53,956 bases of DNA, taken from contig JBMFOH010000008.1 in NCBI GenBank assembly GCA_049969715.1, positions 1 through 53,956 on the forward strand. The letters are read 5' to 3'. The position numbers and the translations under genes are program-made. How positions within the stretch are numbered: the stretch's first letter is position 1; every line of letters starts with the position of its first letter. The notes below the pieces were generated by a model. It worked only from the letters and a program-made list of their open reading frames with translations. It did not search any database and was not told where the DNA came from. Below are positions 26,174-35,263 of this stretch, one piece after another. The DNA comes from JBMFOH01 sp049969715 [NCBI: bacterium]. Its GTDB lineage: Bacteria; DUMJ01.

Positions 26174-27773
26174 TGAACATATAGGAGAGACCCTTGAGGC
26201 GATAGCTGACCTTCTAGAGATGAAGGGAGAGAATATCTATAGGGTTATGGCTTTTAGGAAGGCTGCTAGAACTATACTAAATCTCCCTAGGAGGATAGAA
26301 CGAAAGGAAGATGTAATAGGACTTCCCAATATAGGAAAAGGGATAGGGGACATAATAGGAGAAATCTTGACAAGAGGAACATCCTCTCTCTATAAAGATT
26401 TGACGCGAGAGATCCCTGAAGGAGTGAGAGAATTTGTTCAGATCTATGGGATTGGTCCTAAGACAGCATATAATATATATAAATCTACTGGAGCTTCTTC
26501 ACTAGATGAACTTTATGAGATTGTTTCTACAGGAAGATTAAGAGATTTCCCAGGACTTAAAGAGAGTACTATTGAGAAGATTCTATCAGGTATAGAGAAG
26601 GCTATAGAGAGAAAAAGGCTATTGAGACTAGACCAGGGGTATGGCGTCTATCTACTCTTGAAGGATGCCTTAAAGGGTAAAGACTTTATAGATAAAGTTA
26701 TGTTGGTAGGTGGTGTGAGGAGAGGAAAAGAAATAAACGATGATGTAGACGTAGTAATTTCTACGAGAGATAGAGTCCAAGCGGATTCATTTATAAGATC
26801 TAACTTTGATGGTAAGACCTTGGATATAAAGTTTGTTGAACCTGGATCTTTCATATATAGCATATTCCTCTATACGGGATCTAAGACTCATACAGAAAAG
26901 GTTTTTAATATGATTAGAAAGAAGAATAACTTCCTTTCTGAGGAAGATATCTATAAGAGGGCTAATCTTCAATTTGTCCCTCCCGAGATGAGAGAAGACA
27001 TCGGAGAGATAGAGCTTGCTAAGAAATTTAACCTGCCTGAGCTTGTTAATCTTTCCTCTATAAAGGGTGACCTTCATACCCATTCCCTCTGGAGTGATGG
27101 AACAGCCAATATTCTGGATATGGCTAATGAGTGTATTAAGCATGGTTATGAATATATGGCAGTAACCGATCATTCTAGCTCTCTAAAGGTAGCAGGAGGA
27201 TTAAGTCCCGAGGAGATAGAAGAACAACATAAGGAGTTAGCCCTTATCGCTGATAGATTGGGTGATTTTACTATCCTTAAGGGATTAGAGGTAGATATCC
27301 TTCCTGATGGAAGCCTAGATATGCCTGAAGAGGCATTAAGGTCTTTAGACATTGTTATAGCTTCCATTCATACCAGTTTTCGTATGGAGGAAAAGGAGAT
27401 GACTGAGAGGATAGTAAAGGCGATATCTAATCCTTATGTAAATATCTTGGGCCACCCTACTGGTAGGGTATTGCTTATGCGAGACCCATATAAAGTAGAT
27501 ATGGAAAAGATTTTTAAAACTGCAGCTGAGAGGGGGGTTATTCTAGAGATAAATTCTTCTCCAGAGAGGTTAGATCTGAATGAATCTCTTATAAAGGAAG
27601 GAAAGAGGTATGGAGTGAAATTTGCAGTGAACACTGATGCTCATAGTATTATGCAGCTTGATAATATGTTTTATGGGATTATCACAGCTAGGAGAGGATG
27701 GTTAGAGAAGAAGGATATTATAAATACCTACGATATTTCTGACCTTTTAAGATTAATAAGGAGGAGAGATTGA
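26154..27773 (+). CDS. polX: PolX family DNA polymerase with PHP domain
   Basis: DNA repair polymerase of family X with a C-terminal PHP phosphoesterase, 539 residues (usually about 570). Helix-hairpin-helix motifs are LPNIGKGIGDIIGEI and IYGIGPKTAYNIY. The polymerase palm keeps GGVRRGKE, the metal-binding DVD and LDIKFVE, and the TGSKTH element, but the stretch between the catalytic aspartates is shorter than usual. The PHP domain starts GDLHTHSLWSDG with His308 and His310 and keeps VTDHS, HTSFR, GHPTGR and NTDAHS. It overlaps cvpA and the transketolase gene. Confidence 0.92.
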   Translation: MELGGINEHIGETLEAIADLLEMKGENIYRVMAFRKAARTILNLPRRIERKEDVIGLPNIGKGIGDIIGEILTRGTSSLYKDLTREIPEGVREFVQIYGIGPKTAYNIYKSTGASSLDELYEIVSTGRLRDFPGLKESTIEKILSGIEKAIERKRLLRLDQGYGVYLLLKDALKGKDFIDKVMLVGGVRRGKEINDDVDVVISTRDRVQADSFIRSNFDGKTLDIKFVEPGSFIYSIFLYTGSKTHTEKVFNMIRKKNNFLSEEDIYKRANLQFVPPEMREDIGEIELAKKFNLPELVNLSSIKGDLHTHSLWSDGTANILDMANECIKHGYEYMAVTDHSSSLKVAGGLSPEEIEEQHKELALIADRLGDFTILKGLEVDILPDGSLDMPEEALRSLDIVIASIHTSFRMEEKEMTERIVKAISNPYVNILGHPTGRVLLMRDPYKVDMEKIFKTAAERGVILEINSSPERLDLNESLIKEGKRYGVKFAVNTDAHSIMQLDNMFYGIITARRGWLEKKDIINTYDISDLLRLIRRRD

Positions 27774-28603
27774 TGTACTATTCTTTAGATGAACTGGAAA
27801 AGATAGCTAGGAGAGTTAGATATAATGCTTTATATATGATTACTAAAGCTGGTTCAGGACATCCGGGTGGTTCCTTGAGTGCTGTAGATATACTGGTTAC
27901 TTTATATTTTCGTACACTGAGATATGATGTGAATAACCCCTACTGGGAAGATAGGGATAGATTTATCCTTTCTAAAGGACATGCCTGTCCGGCTCTTTAC
28001 GCAATATTCTATGAGTTGGGAATAATAAGGAAGGAAGAGCTAGATACCTTAAGAAAACCAGGAAGCCGTCTTCAAGGCCATCCAGATATAAAGAGATTAC
28101 CATGGGCAGAATTTTCTTCTGGCTCTCTAGGGCAGGGACTTTCCTTTGCTGTAGGTGTTGCTTTAGGAGGTAAGATAGATAGGAAAGATTACTATACGTT
28201 CGTTATGATAGGTGATGGGGAGAGTCAAGAAGGACAGGTCTGGGAGGCTGCTATGGCTGCTAGAAAATTTGAATTAGATCATCTTGTAGCTATAACAGAT
28301 AGAAATGGGCTTCAAATAGATGGCTTTACTGAATCTATTATGCCTATCGATCCATTAGCTGAAAAGTGGAAGGCATTTGGATGGAATGTGTTAGAGATAG
28401 ACGGACATAGTTTCCCTCAGATTATAGATGCTTTGGAAAAGGCTAAAATGTCTAGAGGTGCTCCCACTATGATAATAGCCAAGACAGTAAAAGGGAAAGG
28501 AGTCTCTTTTATGGAGAATGCAGTAGATTTTCATGGTAAAGCCCCAAACTTAAAGGAATGGGAAACGATAGTTGTAGAGTTAGGAGGCGAGTGGAATGAG
28601 TAA
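27770..28603 (+). CDS. Transketolase, N-terminal subunit
   Basis: Thiamine diphosphate-binding half of a split transketolase, 277 residues. Motifs are AGSGHPGGSLSAVD near the N-terminus, the SKGHACPALYA helix, and the TPP/magnesium-binding GDGESQEGQVWEAAM. The protein ends where the pyrimidine-binding domain would begin in a fused enzyme; that domain is the next gene, overlapping by 8 bases. Role: non-oxidative pentose phosphate pathway. Confidence 0.94.
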   Translation: MMYYSLDELEKIARRVRYNALYMITKAGSGHPGGSLSAVDILVTLYFRTLRYDVNNPYWEDRDRFILSKGHACPALYAIFYELGIIRKEELDTLRKPGSRLQGHPDIKRLPWAEFSSGSLGQGLSFAVGVALGGKIDRKDYYTFVMIGDGESQEGQVWEAAMAARKFELDHLVAITDRNGLQIDGFTESIMPIDPLAEKWKAFGWNVLEIDGHSFPQIIDALEKAKMSRGAPTMIIAKTVKGKGVSFMENAVDFHGKAPNLKEWETIVVELGGEWNE

Positions 28604-29534
28604 GGAAGCTATGAGAGATGCTTATGGTGAAGCTCTTTTGGAACTAGGTAAAGAGCGTCCTGATATTGTAGTCTTAGATGCAGATGTATCAAAATCTACC
28701 AAGACTATAAACTTTGCTAAGAGTTTTCCTGAGAGATTTTTCGACGTAGGGATAGCAGAAGCTAATCTTATGGGTATTGCCGCTGGCATAGCCTCCACAG
28801 GAAAGGTCGTTTTCGTAAGTACTTTTACAGTTTTTGCCTCTGGGAGGGCTTATGACCAGGTGAGACAATCGATCGTATATCCAGAGAGAAATGTGAAAAT
28901 AATTGCTACCCATTCTTCTATTACTGCTGGGGAAGATGGTGCAATGCATCAATCATTTGAAGATATTTCTCTTATGAGAACTATCCCTAATATGAGGGTT
29001 ATCTCGCCCTGTGATGGGGTAGAAACTAGAGCAGTTATAAGAGAAATAGTTTCTATGCCAGGGCCCTTCTATGTAAGGCTTGCAAGGCCTCCAATCCCTG
29101 TAATCCTTGATAAGTCCTATCGATTTGAATTAGGTAAGGGAGTGATTCTAAAGGAAGGGATAGATGGGGTTATCATATCTTGTGGTATTATGACCCATAT
29201 AGCATTAGAGGTAGCAAATCTTCTTTCTAATGAAGGGGTATACCTTGGGGTTGTAAATATGTCAAGTATTAAACCTATAGATAGAGAACTAATAGAGGCT
29301 TTAGCGTATAAGTATAGATATCTTATCTCTTGTGAGGACCATAATATTATAGGAGGACTGGGAAGTGCCATCTTAGAGGTATTACCCTCTATTGATTCCA
29401 GACTTATAAGGATTGGAATAGAGGATACATTTGGAGATTCTGGAAAATTTGAAGAACTCCTTACATATTATAAATTAGACCCTCTCTCTATCACTCAGAA
29501 GATAAAAGAAGTGATAGTAAGTGATAGAGTTTAA
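28596..29534 (+). CDS. Transketolase, C-terminal subunit
   Basis: Second half of the split transketolase, 312 residues, with the pyrimidine-binding domain (DADVSKSTKT, FFDVGIAEANLMGIAAG with the catalytic glutamate) and the C-terminal transketolase domain. The HSSITAGEDGAMHQSFED segment is typical of this split type. It overlaps the N-terminal subunit gene by 8 bases and ftsE by 14. Confidence 0.94.
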   Translation: MSKEAMRDAYGEALLELGKERPDIVVLDADVSKSTKTINFAKSFPERFFDVGIAEANLMGIAAGIASTGKVVFVSTFTVFASGRAYDQVRQSIVYPERNVKIIATHSSITAGEDGAMHQSFEDISLMRTIPNMRVISPCDGVETRAVIREIVSMPGPFYVRLARPPIPVILDKSYRFELGKGVILKEGIDGVIISCGIMTHIALEVANLLSNEGVYLGVVNMSSIKPIDRELIEALAYKYRYLISCEDHNIIGGLGSAILEVLPSIDSRLIRIGIEDTFGDSGKFEELLTYYKLDPLSITQKIKEVIVSDRV

Positions 29535-30198
29535 GAATGTAACTAAATATTATAATAACGAAGTACTGGCATTAGAAGACGTCTCTTTTAGGATAGAAAA
29601 AGGAGAATTTGTTTTTGTGGTTGGACCTACCGGGATGGGAAAGTCTACTCTCCTTAAGTTAATCTATCGTGAGGAGGTCCCTACGAAAGGAGAGGTATTT
29701 GTTGGAGGGATGAATGTTGCCCGTCTGAAATCTTACCAGATAGCCCTTTTAAGACGTAGATTAGGGATAGTCTTCCAGGATTTTAAGCTTTTACCCAATC
29801 GTACTGTTTATGAAAATGTAGCCTTTGCCCTAGAGGTTATAGGATTAAATAGAAGAGAAATTAGAACAAGGGTTGGCCGTGTTCTAGACGTGGTTGGATT
29901 ACTACATAAAAGTAATTGCTATCCAGCAGAACTCTCCGGAGGAGAACAGCAGCGAACCTCTATAGCCAGGGCACTAGTAAATAATCCTCCTATCCTTATA
30001 GCCGATGAACCGACAGGAAATCTTGATATAGGCACTTCTTGGGAGATTATGGACTTTCTCAAAAGAATAAATGCAAGAGGAACTACAATAATAATGGCCA
30101 CACATAATAAAGAGATAGTGAATACAATGAGGCAGAGGGTGATAGCCTTATATAAGGGAAGGATTATAAAAGATGAGCCTAATGGGAGTTACGAATGA
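29521..30198 (+). CDS. ftsE: Cell division ATP-binding protein FtsE
   Basis: ATPase of the FtsEX complex, which controls peptidoglycan hydrolysis at the division site. The 225-residue protein has Walker A GPTGMGKST, signature LSGGEQQRTSIA and Walker B LIADEPTGNLD; the FQDFKLLPNRTVYENVA segment is diagnostic of FtsE. It starts with GTG at 29521 and overlaps the transketolase by 14 bases and ftsX by 4. Confidence 0.95.
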   Translation: MIEFKNVTKYYNNEVLALEDVSFRIEKGEFVFVVGPTGMGKSTLLKLIYREEVPTKGEVFVGGMNVARLKSYQIALLRRRLGIVFQDFKLLPNRTVYENVAFALEVIGLNRREIRTRVGRVLDVVGLLHKSNCYPAELSGGEQQRTSIARALVNNPPILIADEPTGNLDIGTSWEIMDFLKRINARGTTIIMATHNKEIVNTMRQRVIALYKGRIIKDEPNGSYE

Positions 30199-31079
30199 TA
30201 AGAGCCTACTCTATTCATTTTATTTTTAGAGAGGCATGGAGAGGTCTTACTAGGGCAAGGCTTTCTTCTATGGCTGCTATAGGGATCATTGCGTTTACCT
30301 TAATCCTACTAGGGATGGTAGGATATGTCTTTAATATTTTAGATAACCTATTTACTCAGGTGAGTCATCAATTTGAAATAGTAGTATATCTTCAGGATGG
30401 ATTAAAGGAAAGTGAGAAGGCTCTCCTACAAGAGAGACTTTCTAAAATAGATGGAATAAAGGAGGTAATATATGTATCTAAAGAGGAGGCTTGGAAGAGG
30501 TTTAAAGAATCTTTTAAGGGGAATAAACTAGCACTAGATATAGTTGGTAAAAATCCTCTACCAGATTCATTTGAAGTAAAGTTAGTTGATCCACTGAAAT
30601 CAAGTAAGATGGCTGGAGTATTTAAAGACCTCCCTGGTGTTAAAGATGTAGATTTCCCTTTAGAGGCAGTAAATAAATTCAGTAGGTTTATATGGTGGAT
30701 AGAATATGCAGGAGGGATAATAACTCTTGTATTCATTATTGTGGCACTATTTATAATCTCTAATGTAATCAGATTGAGCTTTGTATCTAGACTAAGAGAG
30801 TTGGAGATTATGCGCCTTGTTGGCGCAGGTAGTCTCTTTATTAAGGGTCCATTTATCTTAGAGGGAATAATATGTGGGTTTTTAGGAGGAGTAATTGGAA
30901 CTATACTTCTTGCTATTCTACTCTATTGTCTCAATACTTATGTAATCTCTAGCTTTCCCCTCTTTTCAGTAGATATATCTGTCTATTCTTTGAGGTCTAG
31001 TTTTATTCTGATTATATTTGGTATGATAATGGGAGGGATAGGAAGTGTTCTCTTCTTGGAGAGACATTTTAAAGGTTAG
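30195..31079 (+). CDS. ftsX: Cell division membrane protein FtsX
   Basis: Membrane partner of FtsE, 294 residues, with four predicted membrane segments (about 25-47, 170-192, 215-240 and 262-285) and an extracytoplasmic domain of about 120 residues between the first two, the part that contacts murein hydrolase activators. The segment EIMRLVGAGSLFIKGPFILEG is typical. The stop lies inside the following hydrolase gene, which overlaps by 35 bases. Confidence 0.93.
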   Translation: MIRAYSIHFIFREAWRGLTRARLSSMAAIGIIAFTLILLGMVGYVFNILDNLFTQVSHQFEIVVYLQDGLKESEKALLQERLSKIDGIKEVIYVSKEEAWKRFKESFKGNKLALDIVGKNPLPDSFEVKLVDPLKSSKMAGVFKDLPGVKDVDFPLEAVNKFSRFIWWIEYAGGIITLVFIIVALFIISNVIRLSFVSRLRELEIMRLVGAGSLFIKGPFILEGIICGFLGGVIGTILLAILLYCLNTYVISSFPLFSVDISVYSLRSSFILIIFGMIMGGIGSVLFLERHFKG

Positions 31080-32211
31080 ATCTTTTATTAGATATTTATG
31101 TGGAGCATTTATCATAGTTTTCTTAACTGTTTCTTCTTCTGTTATATTTGGGGAGAACGTAATTACCCAGAAACAGGAAGAGCTTAAGAGTGTAAAGGAA
31201 AAATTGAATTTACAGAAGTCTCTTGTCGAACAGACCAAGAAGAAAGAGCGTAATTTAGTATGGGAGATAAATAATCTAGACCAGGAAATAGAGGAGATTT
31301 CACGGAAGGTGGATGAGCTAGAAAAGCATCTAAATCAGATCCTGATATTGAAAAAGGAGGCAGAGAGAAGACTGTTTATATCGCAGAAAAATCTAAAGTC
31401 CTCTAGGAGTAGGCTTTCAGAAAGACTCTATCTTATATATAGATATGGAAACGCCAGTTATATAGAACTCTTATTAGGAGCTGATAATCCTTATGATTTC
31501 TTAACTAGATATAGGTTTTTATCACAGATAGCTAAAGAAGACGCCTTGCTTCTTAAGTCGGTTCAAGAAGAGGTAGAAAATGTAAGGACCTGGCGTGAAG
31601 AACTAGATAAGAGAGAAAAAGATATAAAGACAACAAGAGATGAGCTCTTGGCGCAACAGAAGTCTCTTGCATATAAAAAGGATGAGAGAAATAGAATCCT
31701 CGCACAGACAGTAAGTCAGAGAGAGGAGTACGAAAGGGCACTAAGAGAGTTAGAAGAGAGCTCTAGAGTCTTGGAATCACTAATAAGACGCCTCCAGGAG
31801 ACTACCCAAGGGCCAGGACTTATAGGAAGTCTTTTTTGGCCTGCAGATAGTCATCTTATTACTTCTCCATTTGGATGGAGGAATCATCCAATATTTGGGA
31901 CAAGGATGTTTCATACTGGTGTAGATATAGCTGGTAATTACGGTGATAACATATATGCAGTGAATGAGGGAAGGGTTATATACTCCGGATGGCAAAGTGG
32001 TTATGGCAAGGTAATCATAGTAGACCATGGTAATGGGATGTCTACAGTATATGCCCACTGTTCACAGCTTTTAGTTAACGTAGGAGACGTTGTTAAGAGG
32101 GGAGAGGTGATAGGGAAGATAGGAGCTACTGGATGGGCTACTGGCCCACACTTACATTTTGAAATAAGAAGGAATGGGACACCTATAGACCCATTATCTG
32201 TGATAAAATAA
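31045..32211 (+). CDS. EnvC/PcsB-like murein hydrolase with M23 (LytM) domain
   Basis: Exported coiled-coil protein of 388 residues that is probably driven by FtsEX. An N-terminal signal or anchor lies at about 15-36, two long coiled coils fill about 40-120 and 160-250, and the C-terminal M23 domain has His290 and Asp294 (HTGVD), His338 (YAHC) and His369 plus His371 (HLHFE). All zinc ligands and catalytic histidines are present, so it could itself cut peptide cross-links, unlike E. coli EnvC, which is catalytically degenerate. The likely start is GTG at 31045 within ftsX, with GGGAGG nearby. Confidence 0.9.
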   Translation: MFSSWRDILKVRSFIRYLCGAFIIVFLTVSSSVIFGENVITQKQEELKSVKEKLNLQKSLVEQTKKKERNLVWEINNLDQEIEEISRKVDELEKHLNQILILKKEAERRLFISQKNLKSSRSRLSERLYLIYRYGNASYIELLLGADNPYDFLTRYRFLSQIAKEDALLLKSVQEEVENVRTWREELDKREKDIKTTRDELLAQQKSLAYKKDERNRILAQTVSQREEYERALRELEESSRVLESLIRRLQETTQGPGLIGSLFWPADSHLITSPFGWRNHPIFGTRMFHTGVDIAGNYGDNIYAVNEGRVIYSGWQSGYGKVIIVDHGNGMSTVYAHCSQLLVNVGDVVKRGEVIGKIGATGWATGPHLHFEIRRNGTPIDPLSVIK

Positions 32212-32251
32212 TTGGTAGGAATGTAAAAAAAGACTGGAGGAGTGTTGATTT

Positions 32252-33403
32252 ATGAAGCGAGTTGTGTATGTATTAGTATTTGTTGTTATTATTGGGCTTT
32301 CCTTTATAGCTGGAATGAACTATAGTGGTTATCTATCTGCTCAGAATGGAGTAATAGATAAGAATCTACAGATATTATCTCGGGCTTACTATTTTATTAC
32401 AAATAACTATGTAGATAAGAACCTGGATAAAGTAAATCTTACCTATAAAGGAATTGAGGGTATGATTTCTAGCCTTAATGACCCCTACTCATACTTTATG
32501 AAACCTGAGGATTATAAGGCTATGGAAGAAGAATTTCAAGGTAGTTTTGAAGGTGTAGGTATGGAGATAGGGGTAAATGATAATAAGCAAGTAGTGGTTA
32601 TCTCCCCTATAGATGATACTCCTGCTCAGAAAGCAGGAATAAAGCCTGGAGACATTATCATAAAGGTAGATGAGAAATCTACTAACGGGATGAATGCAGA
32701 TGATGTGAGCAAATTAATCCGTGGACCCGCAGGGACAAAGGTAAAGATTATTATCCAAAGAGAGGGAGAATCAAAACCTCTAGAATTTACTCTTACAAGA
32801 GCAGTAGTGAAACTTGTTACTGTTTCGAGTAAGATGTTAGATAGTAATATTGGATATATAAAGATAAAAGCCTTTAGAGAGCCTACCGGAGAGGAGCTTA
32901 GTAAGGCGTTAGATGCAATATTGCCGAAGGCTAAGAATGGTATAATTTTAGACCTAAGGAATAACCCTGGGGGACTGTTAGGTTCTGCTATAGAAGTAGT
33001 GAGCTATTTTGTCCCAAAGGGACCAGTAGTTTACGCAGAGGATAGAGATAATAATAGAGAGGAGTACAGTGTTATACCCAATCTATACAAGGTGAAGGTT
33101 CCTCTAGTGGTGCTTGTTAATAAAGGTAGTGCCAGTGCATCGGAGATTGTTGCAGGGGCTCTTCAGGATTATAAAAGAGCTACACTGATAGGAACTAAGA
33201 CTTTTGGTAAGGGGCTTGTTCAAAGTGTATTTGCCTTAGCAGATGGTTCAGCTATAAGTCTTACCATTCAGAGATGGCTTACTCCGAATAAGAGATATAT
33301 CCATAAAGAAGGGATAACCCCAGATATTGTGGTTGAATGGGACCAAAAAGGGAACGATATCCAATTAGAAAGGGCTAAAAGCTTCTTACTTGAAAAGAAA
33401 TAA
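32252..33403 (+). CDS. C-terminal processing peptidase (S41, CtpA-like)
   Basis: Extracytoplasmic serine protease of 383 residues that trims or degrades envelope proteins. An N-terminal signal anchor (about 3-24) is followed by a PDZ domain (FEGVGMEIG to IIIQREG) and the S41 catalytic domain. The Ser-Lys dyad is Ser295 in GSASASE and Lys320 in FGKGLVQ. Placement after the FtsEX-linked hydrolase matches a known theme in which Ctp proteases control cell wall hydrolases. AGGAG lies 14 or so bases before the ATG. Confidence 0.94.
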   Translation: MKRVVYVLVFVVIIGLSFIAGMNYSGYLSAQNGVIDKNLQILSRAYYFITNNYVDKNLDKVNLTYKGIEGMISSLNDPYSYFMKPEDYKAMEEEFQGSFEGVGMEIGVNDNKQVVVISPIDDTPAQKAGIKPGDIIIKVDEKSTNGMNADDVSKLIRGPAGTKVKIIIQREGESKPLEFTLTRAVVKLVTVSSKMLDSNIGYIKIKAFREPTGEELSKALDAILPKAKNGIILDLRNNPGGLLGSAIEVVSYFVPKGPVVYAEDRDNNREEYSVIPNLYKVKVPLVVLVNKGSASASEIVAGALQDYKRATLIGTKTFGKGLVQSVFALADGSAISLTIQRWLTPNKRYIHKEGITPDIVVEWDQKGNDIQLERAKSFLLEKK

Positions 33404-34544
33404 AGGTTCAAGAACTACCTTAATTATTTCTATAGTATTCAGTATTATATGTATTATTGGAGTATGGATATTAAGGGATGGGATTTTGGAGAATAAATCC
33501 CATCCTAATGTAGAAGTTACTCCTGAGGTCAAAGGTTATAATGATTACTCAAATCATAACGCTAAATCAAAACCTAGCGAAAAGATTCCAGAAGAGTCTA
33601 AAAGAACTCCTCAGAGGATAGAGGTAACTATCCCTAAAAGGGGAGAACCCCTTAGTACTCCTTTTAATACCAGAGAAGAAGAAATAAAAGCCTTTTTTAA
33701 AGATATAGGAGCCATAGTAAAGGATAATTGGACAGTTGAGATACCTTCCTATTATTCTCTTACTTGGGTAGACCGTAGATTAAGTAAATATCTAGATCCT
33801 TTGGGTATGTATCTAAGAGATGATGTTGTCTATAGTAAGGATACCCAAGATAAGCTTTTTACTCTTAATATGAAGAAGATGTCATTAACCCAAGGTAAGG
33901 TCGCTATCATCATAGACGATACAGGAAGAGATACAAGCCTAAATAACCTACTAAAGGGAATAAAGCTCCCTCTAAACATCTCTGTATTGCCTAAGCAGAA
34001 AAAGACTACTGAGATGAGCCTAATGGGAGAACTTGAAGGTTGGGATGTCCTTTTACACTTACCAATGGAGCCTAAAGAGAAAAGATGGATAGATGGAACA
34101 TTTATAAGGATTGGTATGAATGAAGAAGAAATTAAGAATAAGATAAATGATTTTTTAGGTGAACTTCCCTATGTTGAAGGTGTAAATAACCATATGGGAT
34201 CGGCTGCTACTCAAGATAGGAGAACTATGAAGATAGTACTAGAGACGATAAAAGAGAAGAATTTATACTTTATAGATAGTCTGACCATCCCTAACTCTGT
34301 TGGAGAAGATGTAGCAAGAGAGATAAACTTTTCTCGTTTTTTAAAACGAGACATCTTTCTTGATAACAATGATGACAGGAGCTATATATCTAATCAGATA
34401 GATAAATTGATTATGACTGCAAAGGAGAAAGGTATTGCTATAGGTATCGGGCATCTTAGAAAGAATACCCTAGAGGTGATAAGGGATTATAATTGGAGTC
34501 AAAGTTCTATCGAATTGGCAGTTTTAGGAGAACTATTTAAATGA
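33390..34544 (+). CDS. Divergent polysaccharide deacetylase family protein
   Basis: A 384-residue envelope protein with one N-terminal membrane segment (about 10-28), a polar linker rich in Lys, Pro and Ser (about 35-90) and a C-terminal divergent polysaccharide deacetylase domain (YibQ/PF04748 type). Diagnostic segments are VAIIIDDTGRD, LLHLPMEPKE and GVNNHMGSAAT, with a late IGIGHLRKNTLEV. Family members are thought to act on cell wall or secreted glycans; substrate is unproven. Start is TTG at 33390, overlapping ctp by 14 bases; it has only a weak ribosome binding site. Confidence 0.82.
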   Translation: MKRNKGSRTTLIISIVFSIICIIGVWILRDGILENKSHPNVEVTPEVKGYNDYSNHNAKSKPSEKIPEESKRTPQRIEVTIPKRGEPLSTPFNTREEEIKAFFKDIGAIVKDNWTVEIPSYYSLTWVDRRLSKYLDPLGMYLRDDVVYSKDTQDKLFTLNMKKMSLTQGKVAIIIDDTGRDTSLNNLLKGIKLPLNISVLPKQKKTTEMSLMGELEGWDVLLHLPMEPKEKRWIDGTFIRIGMNEEEIKNKINDFLGELPYVEGVNNHMGSAATQDRRTMKIVLETIKEKNLYFIDSLTIPNSVGEDVAREINFSRFLKRDIFLDNNDDRSYISNQIDKLIMTAKEKGIAIGIGHLRKNTLEVIRDYNWSQSSIELAVLGELFK

Positions 34545-35263
34545 TTCTAAAAACAGAGGGTTTGGTGAAGAGGTTTGGACAGAGAATAGTGGTGAAAGGA
34601 ATCTCCATAGAGCTGAGGAGTGGTGAGATTGTAGGACTCCTAGGGCCAAATGGTGCGGGAAAGACTACAACGTTCTATATGATTACTGGCCTACTGAGAC
34701 CTAATAAGGGTAAGATATATCTAGATGGAGAGGATATTACCCATATGCCAATTCATGAAAGGGCTAAAAGAGGGATAGGATACCTCCCTCAAGAGCCTTC
34801 TGTTTTTAAGAGGCTCACAGTAGAAGAAAATTTGTGGGTTATCCTACAGTTTTTGCCTTCTTTAAATAAACAGGAGAGAAAAGAGATAGCAGAGGAACTT
34901 ATGAGAGAGTTTGGAATAATACATCTAAGAAGTTCTATTGCTTCTTCTCTTTCTGGTGGAGAAGCCAGAAGATTAGAGGTAGTTAGAACTTTAATAACCT
35001 CTCCAAAGATTATTCTTCTTGATGAGCCATTTTTAGGGATAGACCCTATTACTGTATCTGATATTCAGTCTATTATATTTCATCTTAAGCGGAAGGAACT
35101 GGGTATTCTTATTACGGACCATAATGTACGAGATACACTTTCTATAGTTGATAGAGCATACATAATAAATGAGGGTGAGGTTATTGCCACTGGAAGTCCT
35201 CAGGAAATAGCTTATAATGAAAGCGTTAGACAGATATATCTAGGGGAGAGGTTTCAACTATGA
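34541..35263 (+). CDS. lptB: LptB-type ABC transporter ATP-binding protein
   Basis: ATPase of 240 residues resembling LptB, which powers transport of lipopolysaccharide to the outer membrane. Walker A is GPNGAGKTTTFYMITGLL, the diagnostic GYLPQEPSVFKRLTVEENL segment follows, the signature is LSGGEARRLEV, and Walker B is IILLDEPFLGIDP. No LptA, C, F or G is seen nearby. It overlaps both neighbours by 4 bases. A non-LPS role is possible, but this motif set is very characteristic. Confidence 0.9.
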   Translation: MILKTEGLVKRFGQRIVVKGISIELRSGEIVGLLGPNGAGKTTTFYMITGLLRPNKGKIYLDGEDITHMPIHERAKRGIGYLPQEPSVFKRLTVEENLWVILQFLPSLNKQERKEIAEELMREFGIIHLRSSIASSLSGGEARRLEVVRTLITSPKIILLDEPFLGIDPITVSDIQSIIFHLKRKELGILITDHNVRDTLSIVDRAYIINEGEVIATGSPQEIAYNESVRQIYLGERFQL

